64,000 bases of DNA from Candidatus Phytoplasma vitis (lineage in GTDB: Bacteria; Bacillota_I; Bacilli_A; Acholeplasmatales; Acholeplasmataceae). The first letter of the stretch is position 1; every line of letters begins with the position of its first letter. The translations under genes and the position numbers were made by a program. The notes below the pieces were generated by a model. That model saw only the letters and a list, made by a program, of their open reading frames with translations. It was not told the origin of the DNA and ran no database searches. Below, in pieces: positions 8,606 to 18,066 of the stretch. Location of the stretch: the NCBI GenBank assembly GCA_023934045.1, contig CP097583.1, positions 496,001 through 560,000 on the forward strand. Direction: 5' to 3'.

Positions 8606-9457
8606 ATGGAATGGAAACAATTTTTTGATAAGAATAAAAAAATTATTTTAATTATTTTTATTATTTTTACATCGATATTAATGGTTGCAGCATATTTGAT
8701 TATTGATCATAATAAGACAAAAAGAGAAAAATTAGAAAAAAAAGAAGAAATACAAAAGCAAACGCAACAAAATGTAACGTCATTGAAATATATGAATAAT
8801 ATAAGTTGTTTTTTTATTGGAGATTCTTTTTTAACAGTACCTATTATTATACAAGATGTTAATATACAAGATGTTAAAAAAAATTTTCAAATTAAATATT
8901 TAGAAGATACGACTCAAGAAAATAAGAATAGATATCAAGAATATTCGATAACATATGATAATAAAAAAAAATTAACTAAAATTGAACGATTGTTAAACAA
9001 TATAAAAAAAGATAATTTTATTAAAATTCTATATAAAGAAAGTAATCAAGAAGAAACAATTCCAGAAATAGATCAAATACAAATTTTTGATAAGAATTTA
9101 AAAAAAATTGAAACATATGTCGTAATTTATAATGATCAAAAACAAATTATTTCTATTAAAAATAATGATTTATCTAATAATAATTCATATTCAGAAATAA
9201 TTAATATAATTTATGATGAAAATGGATTGTTAAAAACAGTTAAAAAAACGAAAAGAAGAAAAACATTAAACATAGAAAGAGAATTTAAAATGAACTATAA
9301 TTCAAATAATAAATTAATAAAAATAGAAGAATTTAACAATAATATAAATCTAATTGAATATAAATTAGATTATAATGAAAATGAATTAACAAAACTAACA
9401 GTGTTAGATACAAATAAACCGATTAATAATTTTGAAATTAATATATCTAATACTTAA
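8606..9457 (+). CDS. Membrane-anchored protein with YD-like / DUF2963-like repeats
   Basis: Unrecognised 283-residue protein. A single N-terminal hydrophobic helix (about 13-33) is followed by a Lys/Glu-rich linker, suggesting an anchored protein with an exposed body. The body carries loose repeats built on Y-D/N-x-N-x-x-L-x-x-I (YDNKKKLTKIE, YDENGLLKTV, YNSNNKLIKIE, YNENELTKLT), the pattern seen in YD and DUF2963 repeats of phytoplasma surface proteins. The start follows a poor ribosome site. It lies 22 bases upstream of ftsH, so the two could share a transcript. Function unknown. Confidence 0.65.
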   Translation: MEWKQFFDKNKKIILIIFIIFTSILMVAAYLIIDHNKTKREKLEKKEEIQKQTQQNVTSLKYMNNISCFFIGDSFLTVPIIIQDVNIQDVKKNFQIKYLEDTTQENKNRYQEYSITYDNKKKLTKIERLLNNIKKDNFIKILYKESNQEETIPEIDQIQIFDKNLKKIETYVVIYNDQKQIISIKNNDLSNNNSYSEIINIIYDENGLLKTVKKTKRRKTLNIEREFKMNYNSNNKLIKIEEFNNNINLIEYKLDYNENELTKLTVLDTNKPINNFEINISNT

Positions 9458-9479
9458 TGTTTTATAAAAAAGCAATATA

Positions 9480-11063
9480 ATGATTTTTTTAAAAAAATTT
9501 ATTAAAAAAAATTTAAATAGAAATCGGTTATTTTATTATTTAATTATATTTATCATTTTTTCTAAAATTTTAGATCATTATTATGTTTATCAAATATTAC
9601 AAATGAGTAGAAAAAATTTTGACATGAAAATATTATCTAATCTTTTACATTTTAATAAATTGCTTTTAAATATTATACAAAGTGTTTATCCTGTTATATT
9701 TGGATTTTATATTATAAATAATATAACCAAAACATCAAATAAACTTAACTCTAATCCTTTAGTTTCATCCAAACAAAAATCACTTTTTACTTTCAAAGAT
9801 GTTGCTGGTAACGAAGAAGAAAAAGAAGAAATGAAAGAATTAATTGATTTCTTAAAAAGACCTCAAAAATATACTTCTATAGGAGCTAAAATACCTAAAG
9901 GTGTTTTATTAGAAGGCTCTCCTGGGACAGGAAAAACTCTTCTTGCGAAAGCTTTAGCTGGAGAAGCAAATGTGCCTTTTTATGCTGTATCTGGTTCTGA
10001 ATTTGATGATACGTATGTCGGTGTTGGTGCTTCTCGTGTTAGAGAGTTATTCAAAGAAACTAAAGATAATGCTCCTTGCGTGCTTTTTATTGACGAAATA
10101 GATGTTTTAGGAGGCAAAAGAGGTGGTTTTTCAGGAGAATCTCAAAAAAAAGATCAAACTTTAAATCAACTATTAACTGAAATGGATGGTTTCTCTTCAT
10201 CTAAAGGAATTATTATTGTTGGAGCTACTAATAGAGTTGATATCTTAGATGCAGCTTTATTAAGACCAGGAAGATTTGATAGAATCTTTAAAGTAGGTTT
10301 ACCAGATGTTAAAGGACGTGAAGCTATTTTAAAAGTTCATGCTCGTAATAAAAATATTTCATCTGATATTAATTTTCATCAATTAGCGAAACAAACTCCA
10401 GGAATGAGTGGAGCTCAATTAGGAGCTGTTTTAAATGAAGCTTCTATTTTAACAGTAAGAAACCAAAAAAAAATGATTACGATAGAAGAATTAGAAGAAG
10501 CAATTGATCGTGTTTTAATAGGTCCAGCTAAAAAATCAATTAAATATACTGAAGAAGAAAGAAAAATGGTCGCTTACCATGAAGCAGGACACGCAGTCAT
10601 TGGTTTAAAATTAGAACATGCTCAAAAAGTACAAAAAATAACTATCATTCCAAGAGGTTCAGCAGGTGGTTATAACTTGATGTTACCTGAAAAAGAAACC
10701 TTCTTTTCTTCTAAAAAAAGAATGTTAGCGAATATCGTTTCTTATTTAGGTGGTAGAGTAGCTGAAGAATTAGTTTTTGATGATGTTTCCAGTGGTGCTT
10801 ATGATGATTTTAAACAAGCTACTAAAATAGCTCGTTTAATGGTTACTAAATATGGAATGAGTGATTTAGGAATTACTCAAGATTCAGAATTCTCTGATAA
10901 AAAAATGATCGATATAGAAATTAAAAAAATAGTAGACGAATGTTATCAAGAATGTCAAAAAATTATTAAAGAAAATAAATTTTTATTAGATAAAATAACT
11001 AATTTATTATTAGAAAAAGAAACTATTAATAAAGAAGAAATAGATTTATTAGTTAAAAAATAA
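9480..11063 (+). CDS. ftsH: ATP-dependent zinc metalloprotease FtsH (HflB)
   Basis: Membrane-bound AAA+ protease that removes damaged or short-lived proteins. Two hydrophobic segments (about 17-33 and 62-81) are separated by a short external loop, much smaller than in most FtsH. The AAA domain has Walker A GSPGTGKT (146-153), Walker B VLFIDEID (201-208) and the arginine finger region RPGRFDR. The protease domain has HEAGH (367-371) and the third zinc ligand in SGAYDDF near 442. The pore loop reads TYVGVGA, with Tyr where most FtsH have Phe. At 527 residues it is short, but every catalytic element is present. Known phytoplasma genomes often carry several ftsH-like genes. Confidence 0.95.
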   Translation: MIFLKKFIKKNLNRNRLFYYLIIFIIFSKILDHYYVYQILQMSRKNFDMKILSNLLHFNKLLLNIIQSVYPVIFGFYIINNITKTSNKLNSNPLVSSKQKSLFTFKDVAGNEEEKEEMKELIDFLKRPQKYTSIGAKIPKGVLLEGSPGTGKTLLAKALAGEANVPFYAVSGSEFDDTYVGVGASRVRELFKETKDNAPCVLFIDEIDVLGGKRGGFSGESQKKDQTLNQLLTEMDGFSSSKGIIIVGATNRVDILDAALLRPGRFDRIFKVGLPDVKGREAILKVHARNKNISSDINFHQLAKQTPGMSGAQLGAVLNEASILTVRNQKKMITIEELEEAIDRVLIGPAKKSIKYTEEERKMVAYHEAGHAVIGLKLEHAQKVQKITIIPRGSAGGYNLMLPEKETFFSSKKRMLANIVSYLGGRVAEELVFDDVSSGAYDDFKQATKIARLMVTKYGMSDLGITQDSEFSDKKMIDIEIKKIVDECYQECQKIIKENKFLLDKITNLLLEKETINKEEIDLLVKK

Positions 11064-11190
11064 ATTATTTATAAATTTCATAGATAAAAAAATAAAATAT
11101 TTCATATAACAAAATAACAAAAACTTGACAGAAATAAGTCTTTTTTCTTTTAATAACAATAATTAAATTTGTTATTTTAATTTTTCGACA

Positions 11191-11296
11191 TAAAAAATTC
11201 AAACAAAAAAATTGAATTTAAGGGATAAAAAAATAATTTAGTTTATTTAATTTAAATTGAAAGTTTTTTAACGTTTTAAGGTACATTACGATTTTT
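11191..11296. repeat. Dispersed repeat, copy 3
   Basis: Matches the copy at 3300 over about 100 bases, including 'aaaaattcaaacaaaaaa', 'gaatttaagggataaaaa' and 'tagtttatttaat'. The segment lies downstream of ftsH. Confidence 0.6.
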
Positions 11297-11413
11297 TAAT
11301 TAACAAAATTTTATTTACATTTTAAAATAAAAATAAAACAAATATTAGTAAAATTATGATTAAAATTTTCAACTAACAAAATGAATTAATTTTTTTAAAA
11401 TATATATTAAAAT

Positions 11414-11454
11414 AAAAAACTATTTATGAATAATAAATCATAAATAGTTTTTTT
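11414..11454 (-). terminator. Hairpin terminator between convergent genes
   Basis: Arms aaaaaactatttatga and tcataaatagtttttt pair over 16 bases with A/T tails on both sides, so it can stop transcription from either direction. It lies just past the end of the methyltransferase gene. Confidence 0.7.
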
Positions 11455-11468
11455 TATTCTTATTCAAA

Positions 11469-12800
11469 TTAAAAAGTATAAACACTAACAGGAATAAAAC
11501 TAGTAATAAAAATTAAATCTTCTTTTGGTTTTATATTTATTTCTCTTTCTTTTGTTTCGAAAAATTTAAAACGATAATTCATAAATTTAATTTTATTTTC
11601 TTTAACTATTTTATTAATGTTCTTTTCAAAATTTATAAAATCGGATTTGTCGAAAATACTTATAGGTAAAGTAGAAACAATTCCTTTAATTTTATCTGGG
11701 GATATTTTATTTTTTTCTAATAAATTTATAAAAACTGCTGCATTCCCTTGAATTACTGTTAAACCAGGATATTCTTCTCTTAAAAATTCACATAAATGCG
11801 AATGCCATTCAATAGATATTATGTTTTCTACTCCAAATTTTTCTATTAAATATTTAGTAACGTTTCCAGTTCCAGCTCCTAATTCTAAAATTTTATATCC
11901 TTTTTCTTTTATTTCAGTTTTTGTTAAATTAGAAATATTTGTAAAATATTGTGACATTTCTTGTGTTTCTGGAAAAATACCAGATCCTGAGTTTGATTCT
12001 GAAAATAATGATGTAGCATGTTTCCATTCTTTTAAATTAAAAGTAATGACGGATAATAATAATATACTCAATATTAATAAAAATGCTTTTAAAAAGAAAT
12101 ATTTTTTAATTATTTGACAAAGAATAATTATACTAGTTAAATATGTAAAAGAGATTATGATTTGTATATAAGGAATTAGAAAATATGTTTCCGATTTGTT
12201 ATCGGAATTAATTAATTGTTCTTTTAAAAATGTTTTGATATCATCATAATTGTGTATTAAATTTAAAATAAAATTAATTATTAAATAAAAAATAAAATTT
12301 AATAAAATAATTATTATCATTTTCCATGAAACTTTAAATTTATTCGAAAAATAAAAAAATAAAAATAAAGATGGAAGAAAAAGAAATTCTAAATAATAAA
12401 TAATTAAATTAAAGTATTTAATATCAGAAGGGTAAATATTTAGATCTCTTATAAAAGAACGAAAACAAAAAGTATTTATTAAAATATTTATTATAGAACA
12501 TAGTGCTATAAAATTAGTTATTTTATATTTTTTATTATTTTTGTTCTCTTTAAGTATTATAAAAAATAATGATAAAATAACTAATAGACTGTATTTAGAA
12601 AAAGATATTAAATGATACCATTTTAAATTAGGTAAAGGCAAATAATTTTGTTTTTGATTAAATTTATAAATTTTAAAACTATGAAAAAAATCTAAAAATA
12701 AAATTAAAACAGTTAAGATTAATAAAAAATAAAAAAATTTATTTTTGTAATTTTTTATATTTTTTATAAATGATGTTTTTATGGAGATTTTTTTAAACAA
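11469..12800 (-). CDS. Multi-pass membrane protein with C-terminal PmtA-like methyltransferase
   Basis: A 443-residue fusion. Residues 1-255 hold about six to eight hydrophobic segments with little else conserved. The C-terminal third is an S-adenosylmethionine-dependent methyltransferase: motif I LELGAGTGN (305-313), an acidic ribose-binding position in SIEWHS (329-334), QGNAA (351-355) and VSTLPI (375-380). The last box, in place of a NPPY or DPPY, recalls bacterial phosphatidylethanolamine N-methyltransferase PmtA and the related KsgA fold. Lipid headgroup methylation in the membrane is therefore the best inference, not a demonstrated role. It is transcribed alone, convergent with ftsH. 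Confidence 0.65.
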   Translation of the reverse strand: MFKKISIKTSFIKNIKNYKNKFFYFLLILTVLILFLDFFHSFKIYKFNQKQNYLPLPNLKWYHLISFSKYSLLVILSLFFIILKENKNNKKYKITNFIALCSIINILINTFCFRSFIRDLNIYPSDIKYFNLIIYYLEFLFLPSLFLFFYFSNKFKVSWKMIIIILLNFIFYLIINFILNLIHNYDDIKTFLKEQLINSDNKSETYFLIPYIQIIISFTYLTSIIILCQIIKKYFFLKAFLLILSILLLSVITFNLKEWKHATSLFSESNSGSGIFPETQEMSQYFTNISNLTKTEIKEKGYKILELGAGTGNVTKYLIEKFGVENIISIEWHSHLCEFLREEYPGLTVIQGNAAVFINLLEKNKISPDKIKGIVSTLPISIFDKSDFINFEKNINKIVKENKIKFMNYRFKFFETKEREINIKPKEDLIFITSFIPVSVYTF

Positions 12801-13129
12801 TATAAGCCCTCATCTATTATTAATTAATAAAAATATTTTTCAAATAAATATTATTAGAAATTTAATTTAGAATATAAATTTAAAATATAAATAAAATATA
12901 TTTAAATAAATGAACTAAAAATTTAATTAAAAATATAAAATAATTATAATTAATATATGCAATATATACATTTATATACATATAATTATATAAATAAATA
13001 TACTATAACATATATAATTATAAAGTAAGTTAATATTTTATAATTTAAATTTTTTTGAATTATATAATTATATAAAAAAATAATACATGTGTTATAAATA
13101 AATATTTAAAAGACTAGGTAATAATAAAT
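12801..13129. other. A/T-only divergent intergenic region
   Basis: Separates the divergent methyltransferase and tig genes and should hold both promoters. It consists almost wholly of A and T with many 'tataat'-like hexamers, so no single promoter can be chosen with confidence. Confidence 0.4.
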
Positions 13130-14437
13130 ATGCAAATTAAAAAAATAAATAATGATTTTATTCAATATCATTTTGAAATAAATAAAGATGATTTTGATAT
13201 ATTTGTAGAAGAAATTTATAATAAAATAAAATCTAAAGTAGAATTAAAAGGTTTTCGAAAAGGTTTTGTAACAAGGGATATGTATGAAAAACATTTTGAT
13301 CCGCGTTCTTTATATGAAGATGCTTTTACATCTTTAGTTCAAACAAAATTGAAAGAAATATTTGAACAAAAAAAAGAATATGATATAATTGGGGAACCAA
13401 AAATAATTAATTTTGATCCAGAAGTTTTAACTAAAAAAAAAGATTTTTTCAATTTTGGAATAGAATTTATGTTAAAGCCAGAAATTAAAATATGTGATTA
13501 TAAAACAATTCCAGTAAAAAATTATAATTCAGAAATTACAGATGAAGAAGTCCAGAAAAAAATAGATTTTTTATTTAAACATAATCCTATTTTAGAATCA
13601 AAAGAAAAAGATGCATCTTTAGAATTGGGAGATATTGCTATTTTTGATTTTCAAGGTTATTTAAATGGACAATTATTTGAAGGTGGATCAGCTACTAATT
13701 ATACTTTAGAAATTGGTTCTAATCAATTTATTCCTGGTTTCGAAACAGGAATGATAGGTTTAAAAAGAAATGAAGAAAAAGATATTAATGTTTGTTTTCC
13801 TTTAGATTATGAAAAAAAAGAACTTGCTGGAAAAGAAGTTTTTTTTAAAGTTTTAATACATGATATCAAAAGAAAAAAAGATGTCGTTGTAAATGATGAA
13901 TTAGTACAAAGTATGAAATTCCCTAATATTAATAATGTTTCAGAGTTCAAAAAACAAATTAAAGAAGAATTAGAAATTCAAAAAAAATATGAAACAGAAA
14001 ATAAAAGAAGAGAAGAGATTTTAGATTTTTTAGTTAAAAATTGTAATTTAAAAATTTCTCAGTTTTTGATCGATGAAGAAGAGAAAAATTTAAAAAAAGA
14101 GTTAGAAGAAGAATTAAAATCTAAAAAAGTAAGTTTAAAAGAATATTTAAAAAAAATGAAATTAGACGAAACAAAATTTTCGCAAGAAATGCAAACACAG
14201 GCTTTAAATAAAATTAAATTGAATTTTTTATTAGATGAAATAGGAACTAAAGAAAAAATAGAAATTAGTCCTCAAGAATTAGAAGAAACTTTTAAACAAG
14301 TAAGTGCTGAATATAAAACAGATATTCAAATGATCAAAAAAAATTCATATTTTGTTAAAAATATAAAAGATTATTTAATAAGACAAAAAGTTGTTGATTT
14401 TTTAGTAAAAAATAATATCACAAATAATAATAAATAA
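13130..14437 (+). CDS. tig: Trigger factor
   Basis: Ribosome-associated chaperone and peptidyl-prolyl isomerase that receives nascent chains. The N-terminal ribosome-binding domain has GFRKGFV at about residues 41-47, where the usual signature is GFRxGxxP; the expected proline is missing. The FKBP-type domain follows (ELGDIAIFDFQGYLNG through PGFETGMIGL, about 165-210). The long Lys/Glu-rich helical C-terminal domain runs to residue 435, the normal length. It begins the long + strand housekeeping block and lies 89 bases before lon. Confidence 0.95.
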   Translation: MQIKKINNDFIQYHFEINKDDFDIFVEEIYNKIKSKVELKGFRKGFVTRDMYEKHFDPRSLYEDAFTSLVQTKLKEIFEQKKEYDIIGEPKIINFDPEVLTKKKDFFNFGIEFMLKPEIKICDYKTIPVKNYNSEITDEEVQKKIDFLFKHNPILESKEKDASLELGDIAIFDFQGYLNGQLFEGGSATNYTLEIGSNQFIPGFETGMIGLKRNEEKDINVCFPLDYEKKELAGKEVFFKVLIHDIKRKKDVVVNDELVQSMKFPNINNVSEFKKQIKEELEIQKKYETENKRREEILDFLVKNCNLKISQFLIDEEEKNLKKELEEELKSKKVSLKEYLKKMKLDETKFSQEMQTQALNKIKLNFLLDEIGTKEKIEISPQELEETFKQVSAEYKTDIQMIKKNSYFVKNIKDYLIRQKVVDFLVKNNITNNNK

Positions 14438-14526
14438 TGAAAAATTTTTATATTATTAAAAATATTAAAATTTTATTTTAATTTTAAAAAATTTAATAAA
14501 AGGATTCGAGGATTCGAAAATTTATA

Positions 14527-16869
14527 ATGGTTAAGAACGATAAAGAGTTAGAAACTAATTTTATTCCTGAAGAGTTACCTGCTATCATTGTTAGAGATAT
14601 TGTTCCAATCCCTTTTAATGATTTAAGAATTGAAGTAGGTAGAACTTTTTCTATAAATGCTTTAAATTATTCTGAAGCTAATAAATGTCCTTATGTTGTT
14701 GTTTTATTACAAAAAAATTTATTTCAAGAAAATCCTAAAATATCTGATATAGAAAAATTTGGAGTATTAGCAAAAGTTTTAGTTTCTATCAAAATTAATG
14801 ATGCAATTTATAAAGTAAAATTACGTATTATTAAAAGAGTTCAAATTAAAAAAGTATCAAAAGAAAAAGATTTATATATTGCTAAATATAAAGAATTACC
14901 GATTACTTTTGGGGATTTGAAAGAAGAAAAAACTCTTATTAAATTAATAATGGAGAGAATAGCTTCTAATATTAATCAACTTTTTTTAATTTCAGAAACT
15001 GCTTTTTTAGAACAAATAAAAGATGGAATTACAACTGAAAAAGCTGCAGATTTAATTATTTTTGCTTTAAAAATCGAAGAAAAATATAAATATAAATATT
15101 TAAAAGAACCTAATTTAAATAAAAGACTTATTTTAATTTTACAAGATATTGAACTAAAATTAGATTGCATAGATTTAGAAAATAAAATTAATGCAGAAGT
15201 TAAACGTAGTATTGACGAAAATCAAAAAGAATTTTATTTAAGAGAAAAAATGCGTGCCATTCAAAATGAATTAGGTGATAAAGCTAAAAAAGAGGAAGAA
15301 ATAGAAGAATTAAGAAGAAAAATTAATATTTCTAAAATGCCTAAAGATATAAAAGTTAAAGTATTACAAGAACTTTCTCGTTATCAATCAATTTCTTCTA
15401 ATTTAGCAGATTCTTTTGTTATTCGTAATTATTTAGATTTTGTTATTGCTTTACCTTGGGGAAAAGTAAGTAAAGATGTTGATGATTTAAAAACAATAGA
15501 AACAGTTTTAGAAAAAAATCATTACGGTGTAAAAAAAGTCAAAGAACGTATTATAGAATATGTAGCTGTTAAAATAATGACTCAAAAAAATCCTCAAACT
15601 ATTATTTGTCTTGTAGGTCCTCCTGGTGTTGGAAAAACTACTTTAGCTATTTCTATAGCCGAAGCTTTAGGTCGTAAATTTGTTAGACAATCTTTAGGTG
15701 GTTTGCAGGAAGAAAGTGAAATAAAAGGCCATAGAAAAACTTATGTTGGGGCAATGCCAGGCCGTATTTTGAGCGGTTTAAAAGATGCCGGAGTAATGAA
15801 TCCTATCTTTTTATTAGATGAAATAGATAAATTAGTTAATAATTATCAACATGATCCTGGTTCTTCTTTATTAGAAGTTTTAGATCCGCAACAAAACCAA
15901 ACTTTTACAGATTTTTATTTATCAGAACCTTTTGATTTATCTAAAGTGTTATTTATAACAACTGCTAATGATTTAAGTAATATTTCAGAACCTTTAAAAG
16001 ATCGTTTAGAAATTATAGAATTAAATTCTTATACAGAACAAGAAAAAGTAGTTATCGCACAAGAACATTTAATACCTAAACAGTTAAAAGGACACGGAAT
16101 TAGTAAAGAAAATTTTTCTATAGATAAAGAGACAATTCTTTTTTTAATTAGACATTATACTAAAGAATCTGGAGTTAGAGAATTAAATCAAAAAATTGCT
16201 ACTTTAGTAAGAAAAACAGTTAAAGAAATTTTATTTAATAAAGTTAAACAAATTAAAATAGAAAATAATAATATTGAAAAATTTTTAGGAAAAATTGTTT
16301 ATCAACATTTATTAATAAATAATAAAGATCAAATCGGAGTTGTAAATGGATTAGCTTATACTTCTTTTGGTGGAGATATTTTACCTGTCGAAGTTACTCA
16401 TTTTAAAGGTAGTGGAGAATTAGTTTTAACTGGGCATTTAGGTAAAGTTTTAAAAGAAAGCGCAATGACATCTTTTAGTTTTTTAAAATCTAATGCTGAA
16501 ATGTTAGGAATTGAATATAGTATTTTTAAAAATAATGATTTTCATATTCATTTTTTAGAAGGAGCTATTCCTAAAGATGGTCCTTCAGCTGGTATTACCA
16601 TAGCTACTTGTATTTTTTCAGCTATTCAAAAGAAATTTGTTAGAAAAGATATTGGAATGACTGGTGAAATTACTTTAACTGGTTCTGTTTTACCTATAGG
16701 CGGTTTAAAAGAAAAAGCTATTGCTGCAGATAGAAGCGGATTGAATGTTATTTTTATTCCTAAAGATAATTTAAAAGATTTAGATGATATTCCTGAAGAA
16801 GTTAGAAAAAAAGTAAAAATTATTGTTGTTGAAAATGCTCAAGATGTTTTCGCGAAAGCTTTAATTTAA
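14527..16869 (+). CDS. lon: ATP-dependent protease Lon
   Basis: Cytosolic AAA+ serine protease for misfolded and regulatory proteins. The N-terminal substrate-binding domain opens with LPAIIVRDIVPIPF. Walker A is GPPGVGKT at 364-371, Walker B is FLLDEIDK, and the protease domain has the catalytic Ser at about 687 in KDGPSAGI and the catalytic Lys in GGLKEKAIAA. At 780 residues it is full length. The ATG lies downstream of an aaggattcgaggattcg stretch. Together with ftsH and tig it covers most protein quality control in the window. Confidence 0.96.
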   Translation: MVKNDKELETNFIPEELPAIIVRDIVPIPFNDLRIEVGRTFSINALNYSEANKCPYVVVLLQKNLFQENPKISDIEKFGVLAKVLVSIKINDAIYKVKLRIIKRVQIKKVSKEKDLYIAKYKELPITFGDLKEEKTLIKLIMERIASNINQLFLISETAFLEQIKDGITTEKAADLIIFALKIEEKYKYKYLKEPNLNKRLILILQDIELKLDCIDLENKINAEVKRSIDENQKEFYLREKMRAIQNELGDKAKKEEEIEELRRKINISKMPKDIKVKVLQELSRYQSISSNLADSFVIRNYLDFVIALPWGKVSKDVDDLKTIETVLEKNHYGVKKVKERIIEYVAVKIMTQKNPQTIICLVGPPGVGKTTLAISIAEALGRKFVRQSLGGLQEESEIKGHRKTYVGAMPGRILSGLKDAGVMNPIFLLDEIDKLVNNYQHDPGSSLLEVLDPQQNQTFTDFYLSEPFDLSKVLFITTANDLSNISEPLKDRLEIIELNSYTEQEKVVIAQEHLIPKQLKGHGISKENFSIDKETILFLIRHYTKESGVRELNQKIATLVRKTVKEILFNKVKQIKIENNNIEKFLGKIVYQHLLINNKDQIGVVNGLAYTSFGGDILPVEVTHFKGSGELVLTGHLGKVLKESAMTSFSFLKSNAEMLGIEYSIFKNNDFHIHFLEGAIPKDGPSAGITIATCIFSAIQKKFVRKDIGMTGEITLTGSVLPIGGLKEKAIAADRSGLNVIFIPKDNLKDLDDIPEEVRKKVKIIVVENAQDVFAKALI

Positions 16870-16893
16870 TTTAAAAAAAGTGAGGATTATAAC

Positions 16894-17115
16894 ATGCCAT
16901 ATTTATCAGTTACTTATATGTATATTAATTGCGTGTTAATAATTTTAGGAGTTTTATTTACTACAGAAAAAAGTATAATAGATATTTTTTCAGAACAATA
17001 CGGAAATCATAGACCTGATGGCTCCCAAGTTGTTTTAAATCGTTTTATTTTTTGTTTAGTTTGTATTTATTTTGTTAATTCCTTTTTATATTTAAAAAAT
17101 ATTTTAAACACTTAA
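16894..17115 (+). CDS. Small two-helix membrane protein, possibly SecG
   Basis: A 73-residue protein with two hydrophobic segments (about 7-22 and 51-68) joined by a polar loop containing a Gly-rich stretch and LNRF just before helix two. Topology, length and loop position match SecG, the small translocon subunit, but sequence identity is too low to be sure. GTGAGG serves as ribosome site 24 bases after lon. If it is not SecG, it is an unknown small membrane protein. Confidence 0.5.
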   Translation: MPYLSVTYMYINCVLIILGVLFTTEKSIIDIFSEQYGNHRPDGSQVVLNRFIFCLVCIYFVNSFLYLKNILNT

Positions 17116-17277
17116 TTAAATAATTAAAAAATTATTTTTTTGTTTTATTTTCATTCATTTATGATAAGATATTTTATATGTTGAAAAAATAATATTAAAA
17201 AATATATTTAGATATTATTTTGATTATGTGTTTTTATAATTTAAATTATTTTTTTATGTAGAAAAGGAGTTGATTAA

Positions 17278-17448
17278 ATGATTAAGACTATCGTTCGCAA
17301 AGAAGAAACTTTTGACGAAACTTTACGTCGTTTTAAACGTGATGTTTCTAAATCAGGAAATTTAGCACAAGCTCGAAAAAAAGAATATTATATTAAACCA
17401 AGTACAGAAAGAAAAAACCGTAGAAAATTTTCGAAAAAAAGATATTAA
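17278..17448 (+). CDS. rpsU: Ribosomal protein bS21
   Basis: Small-subunit ribosomal protein near the 3' end of 16S rRNA that helps initiation. The 56-residue product starts [20 protein letters not shown] and ends in a run of Lys and Arg, the standard S21 pattern. AAAAGGAG lies 9 bases before the ATG. A plausible promoter lies upstream near 17139-17170 (TTGTTT, then TATGAT). A hairpin terminator follows. Confidence 0.95.
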   Translation: MIKTIVRKEETFDETLRRFKRDVSKSGNLAQARKKEYYIKPSTERKNRRKFSKKRY

Positions 17449-17467
17449 ATTTTAATAAAAAATTCAC

Positions 17468-17495
17468 CTTATAATTTATTAGGTGTTTTTTATTT
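17468..17495 (+). terminator. Terminator of rpsU
   Basis: Stem cacct/aggtg with an A/T loop is followed by a run of T. It directly follows the rpsU stop. Confidence 0.65.
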
Positions 17496-17588
17496 TTAAT
17501 AACGATTTTATTATTTTATTATTAAAATATTTTTTATATTTAGTAATTTAAATATTAATGACAATTTTTAGAAAAGAAATCATTATAG

Positions 17589-17996
17589 ATGATTATTAAA
17601 ATACATAACGCAACAAGACAAAAAATTAAAAATTTTAAAAAAATTTTAATTAAGATTTTTGATTTTATAGAAGATACGAAAAAAATTAATATTATTTTTA
17701 TAAATAATAATAAAATGCAAGAAATGAATTTTTATTATCGCCAAAAAAACTATCCTACTGATGTTTTAACTTTTCCAAATACAAATTATGATGATTATTT
17801 AGGTGATATCTTTATTTCTTTAACGAAAGTTTTTGAACAAGCTCAAAAAATAGGTCATAGTTTAGAAAGAGAAGTTGCATTTTTAGTTATTCATGGTTAT
17901 CTTCATTTAAAAGGATATAATGACGATACTGAAGAATCTTTACAAGAAATGATCGATATACAAGAAGATATTTTAAACAAAAATAATATTATTTAA
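17589..17996 (+). CDS. ybeY: Endoribonuclease YbeY (rRNA maturation)
   Basis: Zinc-dependent endoribonuclease of the UPF0054 family, needed for 16S rRNA 3'-end maturation and ribosome quality control. The motif reads HGYLHLKGYND, with His102 and His106 present. The third zinc ligand, normally His in GYDH, is Asp112 here. Asp can bind zinc, so activity may persist. Length 135 is slightly short. It precedes era, a classic pairing, and both act in 30S biogenesis. Confidence 0.88.
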   Translation: MIIKIHNATRQKIKNFKKILIKIFDFIEDTKKINIIFINNNKMQEMNFYYRQKNYPTDVLTFPNTNYDDYLGDIFISLTKVFEQAQKIGHSLEREVAFLVIHGYLHLKGYNDDTEESLQEMIDIQEDILNKNNII

Positions 17997-18066
17997 AAAT
18001 TTAACATTATTTTTAATTATTAATAGAATTTTATAATTTTTTTGTTCTAAAGGGAGGTTTTGGAGT

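Noticed and set aside
11821-12117. 98-codon frame on +
   Set aside because: It is a shadow of the membrane methyltransferase gene on the other strand, across its SAM-binding region.
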